DNA of 13,077 nucleotides from positions 1 to 13,077 of the forward strand of contig JAGKWY010000123.1 in NCBI GenBank assembly GCA_021151625.1, written 5' to 3'. This document shows, in pieces, positions 5,437 to 11,956 of the stretch (the stretch's first letter is position 1; every line of letters starts with the position of its first letter). Made by a program: the position numbers and the translations under genes. The DNA is from Gammaproteobacteria bacterium. GTDB taxonomy: Bacteria; Pseudomonadota; Gammaproteobacteria; Pseudomonadales; Cellvibrionaceae. The notes below the pieces were generated by a model. That model did no database searches. It was not told the DNA's origin and was given only the letters and a program-made list of their open reading frames with translations.

Positions 5437-5447
5437 CAAGCGACTGT
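5431..5447 (+). other. Truncated attC6 (left half only)
   Basis: Left box GCATAAC (5431-5437) followed by aagcgactgt, as at the start of a normal attC. No pairing inner box and no GTTRRRY right box follow in the next 150 bp, so the array ends in a broken site. The gap to 5573 holds nothing else recognisable. Confidence 0.6.
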
Positions 5448-5573
5448 GGTAAAAAAAATCGATTGATTCGGCATCAAAATCTTTCTTCTATCTTGCTGGG
5501 TAACCTGTCACCAAGGTCCGCAATTGGCCGAAAATTACCTTAAAAACCCATCAATAATTTAAGTACAAACACA

Positions 5574-5873
5574 ATGAACGAATCAACTAAAGCAGCTTAT
5601 AGGCATCTTGGGTTAACCGGATATCCTTTAATTCAGGTCATTTCTTCTGAATTAACGGTTGGGGTACTAAGCATTGATTCAGATCGCATAAACAGGCAAA
5701 TAAAACTGATTTATGTACTCTCCGAATGGTTAGGCAAGTTAAAGCAGGCGAACGTTGATAACTTCGAGAATTTTGATGAGGACGGTTTTTGGGAGCAGCA
5801 TAGGCTGATCTGTGAAGCCTACACTGAACTAAATCTAGAAATTTATAGAATACTTTTTGACGATAGCAAGTAG
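5574..5873 (+). CDS. Unknown protein, 99 aa, next to array end
   Basis: Not recognised. It has no signal peptide or membrane helix and is mildly acidic. The first part (AAYRHLGLTGYPLIQVISSE) is mixed. The middle (RINRQIKLIYVLSEWLGKLKQ) and end (FWEQHRLICEAYTELNLEIYRILF) look like amphipathic helices, so a small helical bundle is likely. The ribosome site is weak (aagtacaaacaca before ATG). It sits between the broken attC6 and the convergent LacI gene. Since no attC follows, it is not a cassette in its present form, but it may be left from a cassette whose attC was lost. Base use is closer to the cassettes than to the rib cluster. Confidence 0.6.
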   Translation: MNESTKAAYRHLGLTGYPLIQVISSELTVGVLSIDSDRINRQIKLIYVLSEWLGKLKQANVDNFENFDEDGFWEQHRLICEAYTELNLEIYRILFDDSK

Positions 5874-5897
5874 AGCGCAGGCGGGGGAGCTAAAAAA

Positions 5898-6935
5898 TCA
5901 AACCGACTCCCTCTCCACAATCACATAATCCAAAATCCGATTATTCTTCACCTTAATATCCAGCAACGTATCCGCTTTAATTTTTTCAATTAACAAATCC
6001 ACCGCCGCAATGGCCATATTTTTAATGGGCTGTTGCACGGTGGTGAGTTGGGGCCAGATGGTGGTGGCGATGTTGGTGTCGTCGAAGCCGACTATGGCGA
6101 GTTGTTGGGGGATTTCGATGTGTTTGCGGTGGGCGACGGCAACTACGGCGGCGGCCATGTCGTCGTTGCTGGCGAAGATGGCTGTGAGTTCGCTGTGTTG
6201 CAATAATTTTTCTGCGGCGATCATGCCCGATGCAAAACTGAAATTTCCTTCGGCGATAAAATTATCGTTTAATTCCAATGCGTGTTTTTTTATTGCATCG
6301 CGATAGCCGTTAAAGCGCGCATCGCTCACGCCCTGGTGTGCATCGCCTTTGATAAAGCCAATACTTTTATGGCCGCGTGCAATTAACAGCTCGGTCATTT
6401 CAAAGGTCGCGCGGTAATCGTCGATTGCCACGTAGGAAGAGCGATCCAATTCAAAACCCGGGCCTACGCGCACATAGCGCAGGCCGGCTTTGTCGAGGGC
6501 GTTGAGGAGTGGCAGGTCATCGCACAGGGGCGGGGGAATAATCACGCCGTCCAGGTCGTAGCGGCTGGTGAGGTGTTTGATGTGTTCTTCCAGGTTGGCT
6601 TCCTGGTAGGGGCACTGCTCAATAACCAATTGATAGCCCAATTCATTGCAGCGCTTTAATGTGCCGATTAAATACTCGCTGATAAAACTACCGAGCGAGT
6701 TATCGTAAAAAAATCCCATTAAATAGGATTGGGTGCCAGACAGGCTGCGCGCCGAAACATTCACGCGGTAATTTAATTTTTCCACCGCTGCCATGACACG
6801 GTTGCGGGTTTCCTCGCTGACTTTTGGATCTTTATTGAGCACCCGCGATACCGTCATCAAGGACACATCGGCCAGGGCGGCGACATCTTTCATGGTGGTA
6901 TTTTTGGCTTTGCTGGTGGAGGGCGGCTTGCTCAT
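5898..6935 (-). CDS. LacI-family transcriptional regulator
   Basis: 345 aa, usual family length. The DNA-binding part is residues 14-60: TMKDVAALADVSLMTVSRVL is the helix-turn-helix, VSEETRNRVMAAVEKLNYR follows, and SARSLSG is the hinge. The rest is the periplasmic-binding-like effector domain. It has SYLMGFFYDN (about 70), DLDGVIIPPP (about 127-136), a GHKSIGFIKGD strand, SDARFNGYRDAI, a FASNDDMAAAVV segment (about 255) and VGFDDTNIATTIWPQLTTV (about 283-302). These are standard LacI/GalR landmarks, and such proteins bind sugars or related metabolites. The gene stands alone: divergent from nrdR, with no transport or sugar-use gene in the window. Its target and ligand are therefore unknown. 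Confidence 0.92.
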   Translation of the reverse strand: MSKPPSTSKAKNTTMKDVAALADVSLMTVSRVLNKDPKVSEETRNRVMAAVEKLNYRVNVSARSLSGTQSYLMGFFYDNSLGSFISEYLIGTLKRCNELGYQLVIEQCPYQEANLEEHIKHLTSRYDLDGVIIPPPLCDDLPLLNALDKAGLRYVRVGPGFELDRSSYVAIDDYRATFEMTELLIARGHKSIGFIKGDAHQGVSDARFNGYRDAIKKHALELNDNFIAEGNFSFASGMIAAEKLLQHSELTAIFASNDDMAAAVVAVAHRKHIEIPQQLAIVGFDDTNIATTIWPQLTTVQQPIKNMAIAAVDLLIEKIKADTLLDIKVKNNRILDYVIVERESV

Positions 6936-6974
6936 AAGTCTCGCTAATCGAACGGGGATACTGGCTGGCTTTTT

Positions 6975-7005
6975 ATCATACTCGGCCAGCGCGAGCTACG
7001 GACAA
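6975..7005 (-). promoter_or_regulatory. Possible promoter of the LacI-family gene
   Basis: On the minus strand TATGAT (6975-6980) is a near-consensus -10 box. The best -35 candidate is TTGTCC (7000-7005) with a long 19-bp spacer. It lies in the 136-bp divergent region shared with nrdR. On the plus strand TAGTAT (7032-7037) is the only plausible -10 for nrdR, and no good -35 goes with it. Confidence 0.35.
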
Positions 7006-7071
7006 GAGGGCGAAAACCCTGCATTTCGTGCTAGTATGCGCCCACTTTAACCATCGCTGGGGCTTGTGATC

Positions 7072-7539
7072 ATGCATTGTCCGTTTTGTAGCGCGGAAGA
7101 TACCAAGGTAATTGACTCACGTTTGGTGGCAGAAGGCGATCAGGTTCGCCGCCGCCGCGAGTGTTTGTCCTGCCATGAACGCTTCACAACTTTCGAAGTA
7201 GCCGAACTGGTGATGCCGCGGATTATTAAACAAAACGGCACCCGCGAACCCTTCGACGAAAACAAACTGCGCGCCGGTTTGCTGCGTGCGCTGGAAAAGC
7301 GCCCGGTGAGTATCGAGGCGATTGAATCCGCCATCAACCACATCAAACATTTTTTACAGGCCACGGGTGAGCGTGAAGTAAAAGCCTTGTTGGTGGGTGA
7401 AAAAGTGATGGAACAGTTGAAGAAACTCGATGAAGTGGCCTATGTGCGCTTTGCCTCTGTGTATCGCCGCTTTAAGGATTTGAATGAGTTCCGGCAGGAA
7501 ATTGACCGGCTTGAGCAGCAGCCGGAAGATCATAAGTAG
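7072..7539 (+). CDS. nrdR: NrdR, ribonucleotide reductase regulator
   Basis: 155 aa from ATG 7072 (MHCPFCSAEDTKVIDSRL), the conserved NrdR start; the GTG two codons earlier is less likely. The zinc ribbon uses C3, C6, C31 and C34, with the basic RRRREC segment between them. The ATP-cone domain follows from about residue 48 (MPRIIKQNGTREPFDENKLR) to about 140 and ends with VYRRFKDLNEF. NrdR binds ATP/dATP and represses ribonucleotide reductase genes through NrdR boxes. It is usually the first gene of a cluster with ribD in gammaproteobacteria, as here. The gap to ribD is 77 bp with no terminator seen, so co-transcription is likely. Confidence 0.97.
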   Translation: MHCPFCSAEDTKVIDSRLVAEGDQVRRRRECLSCHERFTTFEVAELVMPRIIKQNGTREPFDENKLRAGLLRALEKRPVSIEAIESAINHIKHFLQATGEREVKALLVGEKVMEQLKKLDEVAYVRFASVYRRFKDLNEFRQEIDRLEQQPEDHK

Positions 7540-7616
7540 CGTTTCATTATTAATAGCCTTTAACTTAATTACCAACAGCCGTTAATTAGCAACAGCTCTG
7601 AATTGTCCGGATTTGT

Positions 7617-8747
7617 ATGGCGTTAACTCCCCAGGATTATGAATTTATGGCCCGTGCCCTGCGTTTGGCAGAGCGCGGCCTGTACACCACCATGCCCAAC
7701 CCGCGTGTGGGTTGTGTGTTGGTAAAAGACGGGCAGGTTGTTGGCGAAGGCTGGCATGTGCGCACTGGCGAACCCCATGCAGAGGTGAATGCACTACTGG
7801 CGGCGGGCGATTCTGCAGATGCGCGCGGTGCCACAGTGTATGTCAGCCTGGAGCCCTGCAGTCATCACGGCCGCACCGGCCCTTGCTCGCAAGCCCTAGT
7901 GGATGCGGGCGTAAGTCGCGTGGTCTACGCGATGGAAGATCCCAATCCGCTGGTATCCGGGCGCGGTATTGAAATTATGCGTGCCGGTGGCATCCAGGTG
8001 GATGGTCCCCTCCTTGAAGACGATGCGCGCGCGTTGAATCCCGGCTTTATCAAACGTATGGAGCGCAAGCTGCCTTTTGTTCGCTGCAAAATGGCGATGA
8101 GCCTGGATGGTCGCACCGCGATGGAATCCGGCGAAAGCAAATGGATTACCGGGCCCAAAGCGCGCGCCGATGTACAGCGTTTGCGCGCGCGCTCCTGCGC
8201 AATCATTTCCGGCGTGGATTCGGTATTGCAGGACAACTCCTCATTAACCGTTCGTGCCGATGAACTGGATTTACCCAATGGCGATGAAATCGCCCAGCGC
8301 CAACCGCTGCGGGTGATTCTGGATTCGCACCTGCGCATACCGCGCAATGCCTTGATGTTCAAGCAATCCACCCCAATCTTGCTGGTGCACAATGGCTCTG
8401 CCACGACGGAGCAACTGGCGAACTGGCCCGAGTTTGTTGAACTGCTGGCGCTGCCGGCGAAAGATGGGCGCATCGATTTACTGGCGCTCTTGCGCGAACT
8501 GGCGCAGCGCCAATGCAATGAAGTGCTGGTGGAAGCAGGCGCGACCCTCTCTGGCAGTTTTTTACGGCGCGGTTTGCTGGATGAAATTATCGTCTACATG
8601 GCGCCCAAGCTGCTCGGCAGTAATGCCCGCCCGATTTTTGAATTGCCGCTGGAAACCATGTCGGCATCATTGGCATTAAAGATTAAAGACATCCGCGCGG
8701 TGGGCCGCGATTGGCGGATTACTGCCAGCCCGGATACTGAGTATTAA
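7617..8747 (+). CDS. ribD: RibD, bifunctional deaminase/reductase of riboflavin synthesis
   Basis: 376 aa, full length. The N-terminal cytidine-deaminase-like domain (1-145) carries the zinc site H54-A-E56 and PCSHHGRTGPC with C81 and C90. The C-terminal reductase domain (about 147-370) begins PFVRCKMAMSLDGRTA and includes SKWITGPKARADVQRLRA, ILDSHLRIP, EVLVEAGATLSGSF and the APKLLG strand. It deaminates the pyrimidine product of GTP cyclohydrolase II and reduces its ribose side chain with NADPH, in the cytoplasm. It is the second gene of the nrdR-rib cluster. The ribosome site is weak. The stop codon overlaps the first bases of the REPIN-like element that follows. Confidence 0.97.
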   Translation: MALTPQDYEFMARALRLAERGLYTTMPNPRVGCVLVKDGQVVGEGWHVRTGEPHAEVNALLAAGDSADARGATVYVSLEPCSHHGRTGPCSQALVDAGVSRVVYAMEDPNPLVSGRGIEIMRAGGIQVDGPLLEDDARALNPGFIKRMERKLPFVRCKMAMSLDGRTAMESGESKWITGPKARADVQRLRARSCAIISGVDSVLQDNSSLTVRADELDLPNGDEIAQRQPLRVILDSHLRIPRNALMFKQSTPILLVHNGSATTEQLANWPEFVELLALPAKDGRIDLLALLRELAQRQCNEVLVEAGATLSGSFLRRGLLDEIIVYMAPKLLGSNARPIFELPLETMSASLALKIKDIRAVGRDWRITASPDTEY

Positions 8748-8857
8748 ATCCCTCCTAACCTCCCTTTAGTAAAGGGAGGGACTGGGCCTTGCTTCGATGC
8801 AAATAGCGAAGTGATGTTCTAACTTCCCCCTTTAACAAAGGGGGACCGAGGGGGATT
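8747..8857. repeat. REPIN-like pair of inverted palindromic repeats
   Basis: Two related units of about 37 bp face each other. The left unit (8747-8783) starts aatccctcct and contains the hairpin ctcccttt/aaagggag. The right unit (8821-8857) contains ccccctttaacaaaggggg and ends gggggatt. The reverse complement of the right unit matches the left at most positions. The spacer is 37 bp. This doublet layout is typical of REPINs, short elements spread by RAYT transposases. It fills almost all of the gap between ribD and the RDD gene. Confidence 0.75.
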
Positions 8858-8887
8858 AAAACAATTTCTTTTTAGGTAGATAGTCTC

Positions 8888-9481
8888 GTGAACGATCAAG
8901 CTCCAGAATCCCCACCACCTTACACACCTCCGCCGGTCGATAACACGGCTTCCTATGGTCGTCGCCTGGGCGCATTTTTGCTTGACGGTCTGTTTATGAT
9001 GATCGCCATGATGTTCCTCATGCAGTACCTGGGGCTAACAGAAATGGACCCGGAAAAAGCCAAAGACCCGGAGGCTATGCAGGCGGCGTTGATTGCCAAG
9101 CTGGGGGCTTTATCGAATGGGCAAAAAACCATTCTTACCATGTTTCCGTTTATTGCCTTCTTTGGCATGCATGGCTATTTGCTAAGTCGCTACGGCCAAA
9201 CCATTGGCAAGCGTATGCTCGGTATCGCCATTGTCACTATGGATAATCGTGTACCGCCATTTTTCCAGTTGATCAGCCAGCGCTACCTAACCCAATGGCT
9301 GGCAGGCATGGTGCCGGTGATTGGTATCCTGCTGCGGCTGGTGGATATATTGGCGATCTTCCGTCCGGATCGTCGCTGCATCCACGATCATCTCGCCCGA
9401 ACCAAAGTGATTGATTTGCGTATCCCGGTGGTGCAATCGCCGGATGCAGCCGTTGCACCCAGCAACAGTTTGATCGTCTAA
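8888..9481 (+). CDS. RDD-family membrane protein
   Basis: 197 aa from a GTG start; no ATG is near and the frame opens here after the REPIN-like element. A proline-rich cytoplasmic tail (ESPPPYTPPPVD) precedes the RDD domain. YGRRLGAFLLDGLFMMIAMM (about 24-44) holds the Arg and the first Asp of the name motif. Helix 2 is TILTMFPFIAFFGMHGYLL (about 83-102). RYGQTIGKRMLGI is the conserved loop, and helix 3 is WLAGMVPVIGILLRLVDILAIF (about 138-160). RPDRRCIHDHLARTKVI is the family end motif. RDD proteins are inner-membrane proteins of mostly unknown function, some linked to ion exchange. It lies inside the riboflavin cluster but is not known to take part in riboflavin synthesis. Confidence 0.88.
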   Translation: MNDQAPESPPPYTPPPVDNTASYGRRLGAFLLDGLFMMIAMMFLMQYLGLTEMDPEKAKDPEAMQAALIAKLGALSNGQKTILTMFPFIAFFGMHGYLLSRYGQTIGKRMLGIAIVTMDNRVPPFFQLISQRYLTQWLAGMVPVIGILLRLVDILAIFRPDRRCIHDHLARTKVIDLRIPVVQSPDAAVAPSNSLIV

Positions 9482-9515
9482 GCGGAGGCGCTATTTTACT
9501 TAGCGGAGGCTCTAT
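9481..9515 (+). promoter_or_regulatory. Duplicated ribosome-binding segment before ribE
   Basis: Two 14-bp direct copies, agcggaggcgctat (9481-9494) and agcggaggctctat (9502-9515), differ at one base. The second provides GGAGG 5 nt before the ribE ATG (9514), and the first lies right at the RDD stop codon. It looks like a small tandem duplication of the translation start region. Confidence 0.55.
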
Positions 9516-10098
9516 GTTTACCGGCATTATCGAAGCGATTGGTGAAGTGGTTGCCCTGCAACCCAAAAATGGCGACCTGCGTCTGCGCATCAAAACCAAC
9601 AATTTGGATTTAGCCGATGTGCGCCTGGGTGATTCCATTGCCACTAACGGTGTTTGCTTAACCGTGGTGGATTTACCGGGCGATGGCTACTGGGCTGACG
9701 TATCGCGCGAAACCCTGGATAACACCAGCCTGCCGGAGTGGAAAGTCGGCCAGCGCGTGAATCTGGAAAAAGCCCTGACCCCGCAAACCCGTTTGGGTGG
9801 CCATATAGTGTCTGGTCATGTGGACGGTGTGGGCGAAGTAGTCAGCCGCCATCCCGATGCCCGCTCCGAGCGCTTTCGCATCCGCGCGCCCAAATCATTG
9901 GCAAAATATATCGCCCACAAGGGCTCAATCACGGTAGATGGAACTAGTCTTACAGTGAATAAAGTGGACGGCGCCGAGTTTGAACTCAACATAGTGCCCC
10001 ACACGCTCCAAATGACCATTATGGACAGCTACAAAACCGGCAGCCGCATCAACCTGGAAGTGGATGTTCTCGCCCGCTACCTGGAGCGTTTGATGTGA
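9514..10098 (+). CDS. ribE: Riboflavin synthase alpha chain, 3' end altered
   Basis: 194 aa. It converts two molecules of dimethylribityllumazine to riboflavin plus the pyrimidine substrate. Two lumazine-binding barrels are visible: residues 1-90 (MFTGIIEAIGEV, SIATNGVCLTVV, VSRETLDNT) and about 97-185 (RLGGHIVSGHVDGVGEV, GSITVDGTSLTVNKV). It ends ...EVDVLARYLERLM at a TGA. Family members usually continue some 20 or more residues past ARYLERL. Here that tail, the intergenic region and the start of ribBA are all missing: one base before the TGA the sequence continues directly into ribBA's ENEGD codons. The barrels are intact, but the trimerisation tail is lost, so activity is uncertain. In some species this gene is called ribC. 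Confidence 0.9.
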   Translation: MFTGIIEAIGEVVALQPKNGDLRLRIKTNNLDLADVRLGDSIATNGVCLTVVDLPGDGYWADVSRETLDNTSLPEWKVGQRVNLEKALTPQTRLGGHIVSGHVDGVGEVVSRHPDARSERFRIRAPKSLAKYIAHKGSITVDGTSLTVNKVDGAEFELNIVPHTLQMTIMDSYKTGSRINLEVDVLARYLERLM

Positions 10099-10961
10099 GA
10101 ATGAAGGCGACCTGATTATGGTGGCCGAGCAGGTGCGCCCGGAAGATATCAACTTTATGGCCACCCATGCGCGCGGCCTGATTTGTCTGACGCTCACTGC
10201 CGAGCGCTGCAAGCAACTGGATTTGCCGCTGATGGTGAGCGACAACAAATCCCAGCACACCACCAATTTCACGGTTTCGATTGAAGCGGCTGAAGGGGTG
10301 AGCACCGGCATTTCCGCTGCCGATCGCGCGCTGACCGTGCGCGCCGCAGTGAAAGCCAATGCGAAATCGACCGATATTGTCCAGCCCGGGCATATCTTCC
10401 CGCTGATGGCTCAACCCGGTGGTGTTATGAGCCGTGCCGGGCATACTGAGGCCGGTTGCGACCTGGCTCGCCTGGCGGGTTTTGAGCCGGCAGCGGTGAT
10501 TGTGGAAGTGATGAATCCCGATGGCACTATGGCGCGCCGTGCGGATCTTGAGCAATTTGCCGAGCAACATGACTTGAAAATCGGTACCATTGCCGACCTG
10601 ATTCACTACCGCGCCACCAAAGAAAAGACTGAGCCTCAAGCGCACTTCGGTCGCCGGCGGCAAAGGCTGGACTTACCAGGATGCGCTGCGCAAAGTCAGC
10701 GAAGAAGGTAAAGGCGTGGTGTTGCTGATTTGCCACGACGAGTCCACCAAGGAAGTAGAAGACAGCATCGACTGGTTAATTTCCGGCAAGCAACTGCGTC
10801 GCAGTTCGGAAGTGCTCTACAAACAAGTGGGTACCGGCTCGCAAATTTTGCGCGACCTGGGTGTGCGCAAAATGCGTGTGATGTCTGCACCCATGCGCTA
10901 CTCCGCGCTCTCTGGTTTTGATTTGGAAGTGGTGGATTATGTCTGCCCGGAAGGCGATTAA
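10097..10961 (+). pseudogene. ribBA: ribBA (DHBP synthase / GTP cyclohydrolase II-like), broken twice
   Basis: Intact RibBA has an N-terminal 3,4-dihydroxy-2-butanone-4-phosphate synthase and a C-terminal cyclohydrolase II or II-like domain. Here the first matching codons are ENEGDLIM (from 10097), the middle of the DRENEGD active-site loop. The preceding 30-odd residues and a start codon are missing, so translation could begin only at ATG 10118, after the catalytic acids. The synthase domain then runs well (HARGLICLTLTAERC, PGHIFPLMA, SRAGHTEAGCDLARLAGFEP) to ATKEKT near 10630. There the sequence jumps, in another frame, to SLKRTSVAGGKGWTYQDALR and on to YVCPEGD and stop at 10961. About 55-65 residues of the second domain's start are missing, by comparison with the family. 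In the first frame a stop follows at 10709. Both domains are incomplete, so the gene as written cannot make RibBA. Confidence 0.88.
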
Positions 10962-11032
10962 CGCTTCGCTGTTAATGGCCGTCAATGCGTTGAGCGCAAA
11001 CAAGAATTCTGGTTATTTTTTGAGAAAATATT

Positions 11033-11503
11033 ATGAGCAATATCAAGGTAGTTGAAGGTGATTTTTCCGCGTCTGCTGGCAAATACGCGTTGATCGTCAG
11101 CCGCTGGAACAGTTTTGTTGTGGAGAGTTTGAAAGACGGCGCGCTGGATACATTGCGTCGCCATGGCATTAAAGATGAAAACATCACCATCTATTACGCA
11201 CCAGGCGCCTTTGAATTTCCGCTGACTGCGCAAAAAATTGCAGCGAAAAAAGAGTTTGATGCAATTATCGCCCTGGGCGCTGTGATTCGCGGCGGTACCC
11301 CGCACTTTGATTATGTTGCGGGCGAATGCACCAAAGGCCTTGCGCAGGTTTCCTTGCAATACGGTGTACCGGTAACTTTCGGTGTGCTGACTGTTGATTC
11401 CATTGAGCAAGCGATTGAGCGCTCTGGCACCAAAGCCGGTAATAAAGGTGTTGAAGCGGCTTCTACCGCGCTGGAAATGGTATCTCTGTTTGGCAAGATT
11501 TAA
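11033..11503 (+). CDS. ribH: RibH, lumazine synthase
   Basis: 156 aa, full length. It condenses the pyrimidine intermediate with dihydroxybutanone phosphate (the RibB product) to give dimethylribityllumazine, the substrate of riboflavin synthase. Visible landmarks are ALIVSRWNSFVVESL (about 19-33), the APGAFEFPL phosphate/ribityl site (about 56-64), GAVIRGGTPHFDYVAGE with the catalytic histidine (about 83-99), and VPVTFGVLTVDSIEQAIERS with the GxKAGNKG segment near the end. It follows the ribBA remnant by 71 bp and is undamaged. The 33-bp inverted repeat lies 12 bp after its stop and may end or protect its transcript. Confidence 0.97.
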   Translation: MSNIKVVEGDFSASAGKYALIVSRWNSFVVESLKDGALDTLRRHGIKDENITIYYAPGAFEFPLTAQKIAAKKEFDAIIALGAVIRGGTPHFDYVAGECTKGLAQVSLQYGVPVTFGVLTVDSIEQAIERSGTKAGNKGVEAASTALEMVSLFGKI

Positions 11504-11515
11504 GCCCGGCATGAT

Positions 11516-11606
11516 TGTAGGTTGGAAGAGCGAAGCGACTTCCGACATTTTGCGAATTCAATGTCGTAAATTTATGTCGGAAGTCGCTTCGCTCTTCCAA
11601 CCTACA
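11516..11606. repeat. Perfect 33-bp inverted repeat
   Basis: Left arm 11516-11548 (begins tgtaggttggaagagcgaag) and right arm 11574-11606 are perfect reverse complements with a 25-nt loop. Each arm also contains a small dyad (ggaag...cttcc). Elements starting TGTAGGTTGGAA are common interspersed palindromic repeats in gammaproteobacteria as I recall. As RNA it would form a very strong hairpin between ribH and nusB. No T-run follows either arm, so it is not a classical terminator. Confidence 0.88.
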
Positions 11607-11667
11607 CGTTGTAAATTTCTTTAATGGTTACCTCACGTAATCAATGTTCTTTATCAGGTAATTGCTC

Positions 11668-11930
11668 ATGAGTACTTCATCAGGCCCACAAAAAGGCCAC
11701 ACCGCTGCCACTCGCCGCATGGCTCGTCACTACGCAATGCAGGGCGTCTTGCTACCTATGAATTTAAATTCCGCATTGACGTTCCCTACAAAGTTGTGAT
11801 CAACGAAGCTGTTGCGCTGGCGAAAAAATTCGGCGCTGAAGATAGCCACAAGTTTATCAACGGTGTGTTGGATAAAACTGCCGCTGTGGTGCGTGCGCTG
11901 GAAGTGAAAGCCGAGCGCAACCAACGTTAA
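11668..11930 (+). pseudogene. nusB: nusB with internal deletion and frameshift
   Basis: NusB is the antitermination factor that, with NusE, allows full-length rRNA transcription. The N-terminus reads MSTSSGPQKG...RRMARHYAMQ, the normal first helix up to the point where ALYQW is expected. Right after, at about 11741-11745, the sequence continues in a different frame as RLATYEFKFRIDVPYKVVIN, then EAVALAKKFGAEDSHKFINGV and so on to ...AERNQR and TAA at 11928. The roughly 60-75 residues between (helices 2-4) are missing. In the starting frame only 43 codons are read before TGA at 11797. The tail is well conserved, so the loss is recent or artefactual. NusB is often essential or important for growth, which makes a sequence error a serious possibility. 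Confidence 0.88.
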
Positions 11931-11956
11931 ATCTATTGGTCCAATCAGTCATTACC

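Larger units (their letters stand above)
2010..5437 (+). mobile_element. Integron gene-cassette array, six cassettes, no integrase
   Basis: Cassette boundaries (cut after G of GTTRRRY) fall at 2010/2011, 2471/2472, 3017/3018, 3831/3832, 4300/4301 and 4740/4741. The last cassette ends in a broken attC at 5431-5437. Each cassette holds one plus-strand gene followed by its attC. The coding parts are clearly richer in A+T than the rib cluster to the right. Three attC sites (2-4) are near-copies of each other, as in sedentary chromosomal arrays; sites 1 and 5 differ. No tyrosine-recombinase integrase is encoded anywhere in the window, so this is either a CALIN (cassette cluster lacking an integrase) or an array separated from its integrase. 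Confidence 0.88.

Noticed and set aside
5880..5935. Possible terminator (gggag ... ctccc) between the 99-aa gene and the LacI gene
   Set aside because: Five-bp stem with a 17-nt loop; too weak to call.
6010..6306. Plus-strand open frame opposite the LacI-family gene
   Set aside because: Shadow of a well-supported regulator; no recognisable protein content.
8740..9514. FMN riboswitch (RFN element) upstream of ribE or ribBA
   Set aside because: I found none of the conserved RFN helices; the spacer holds only the REPIN-like element and the RDD gene.
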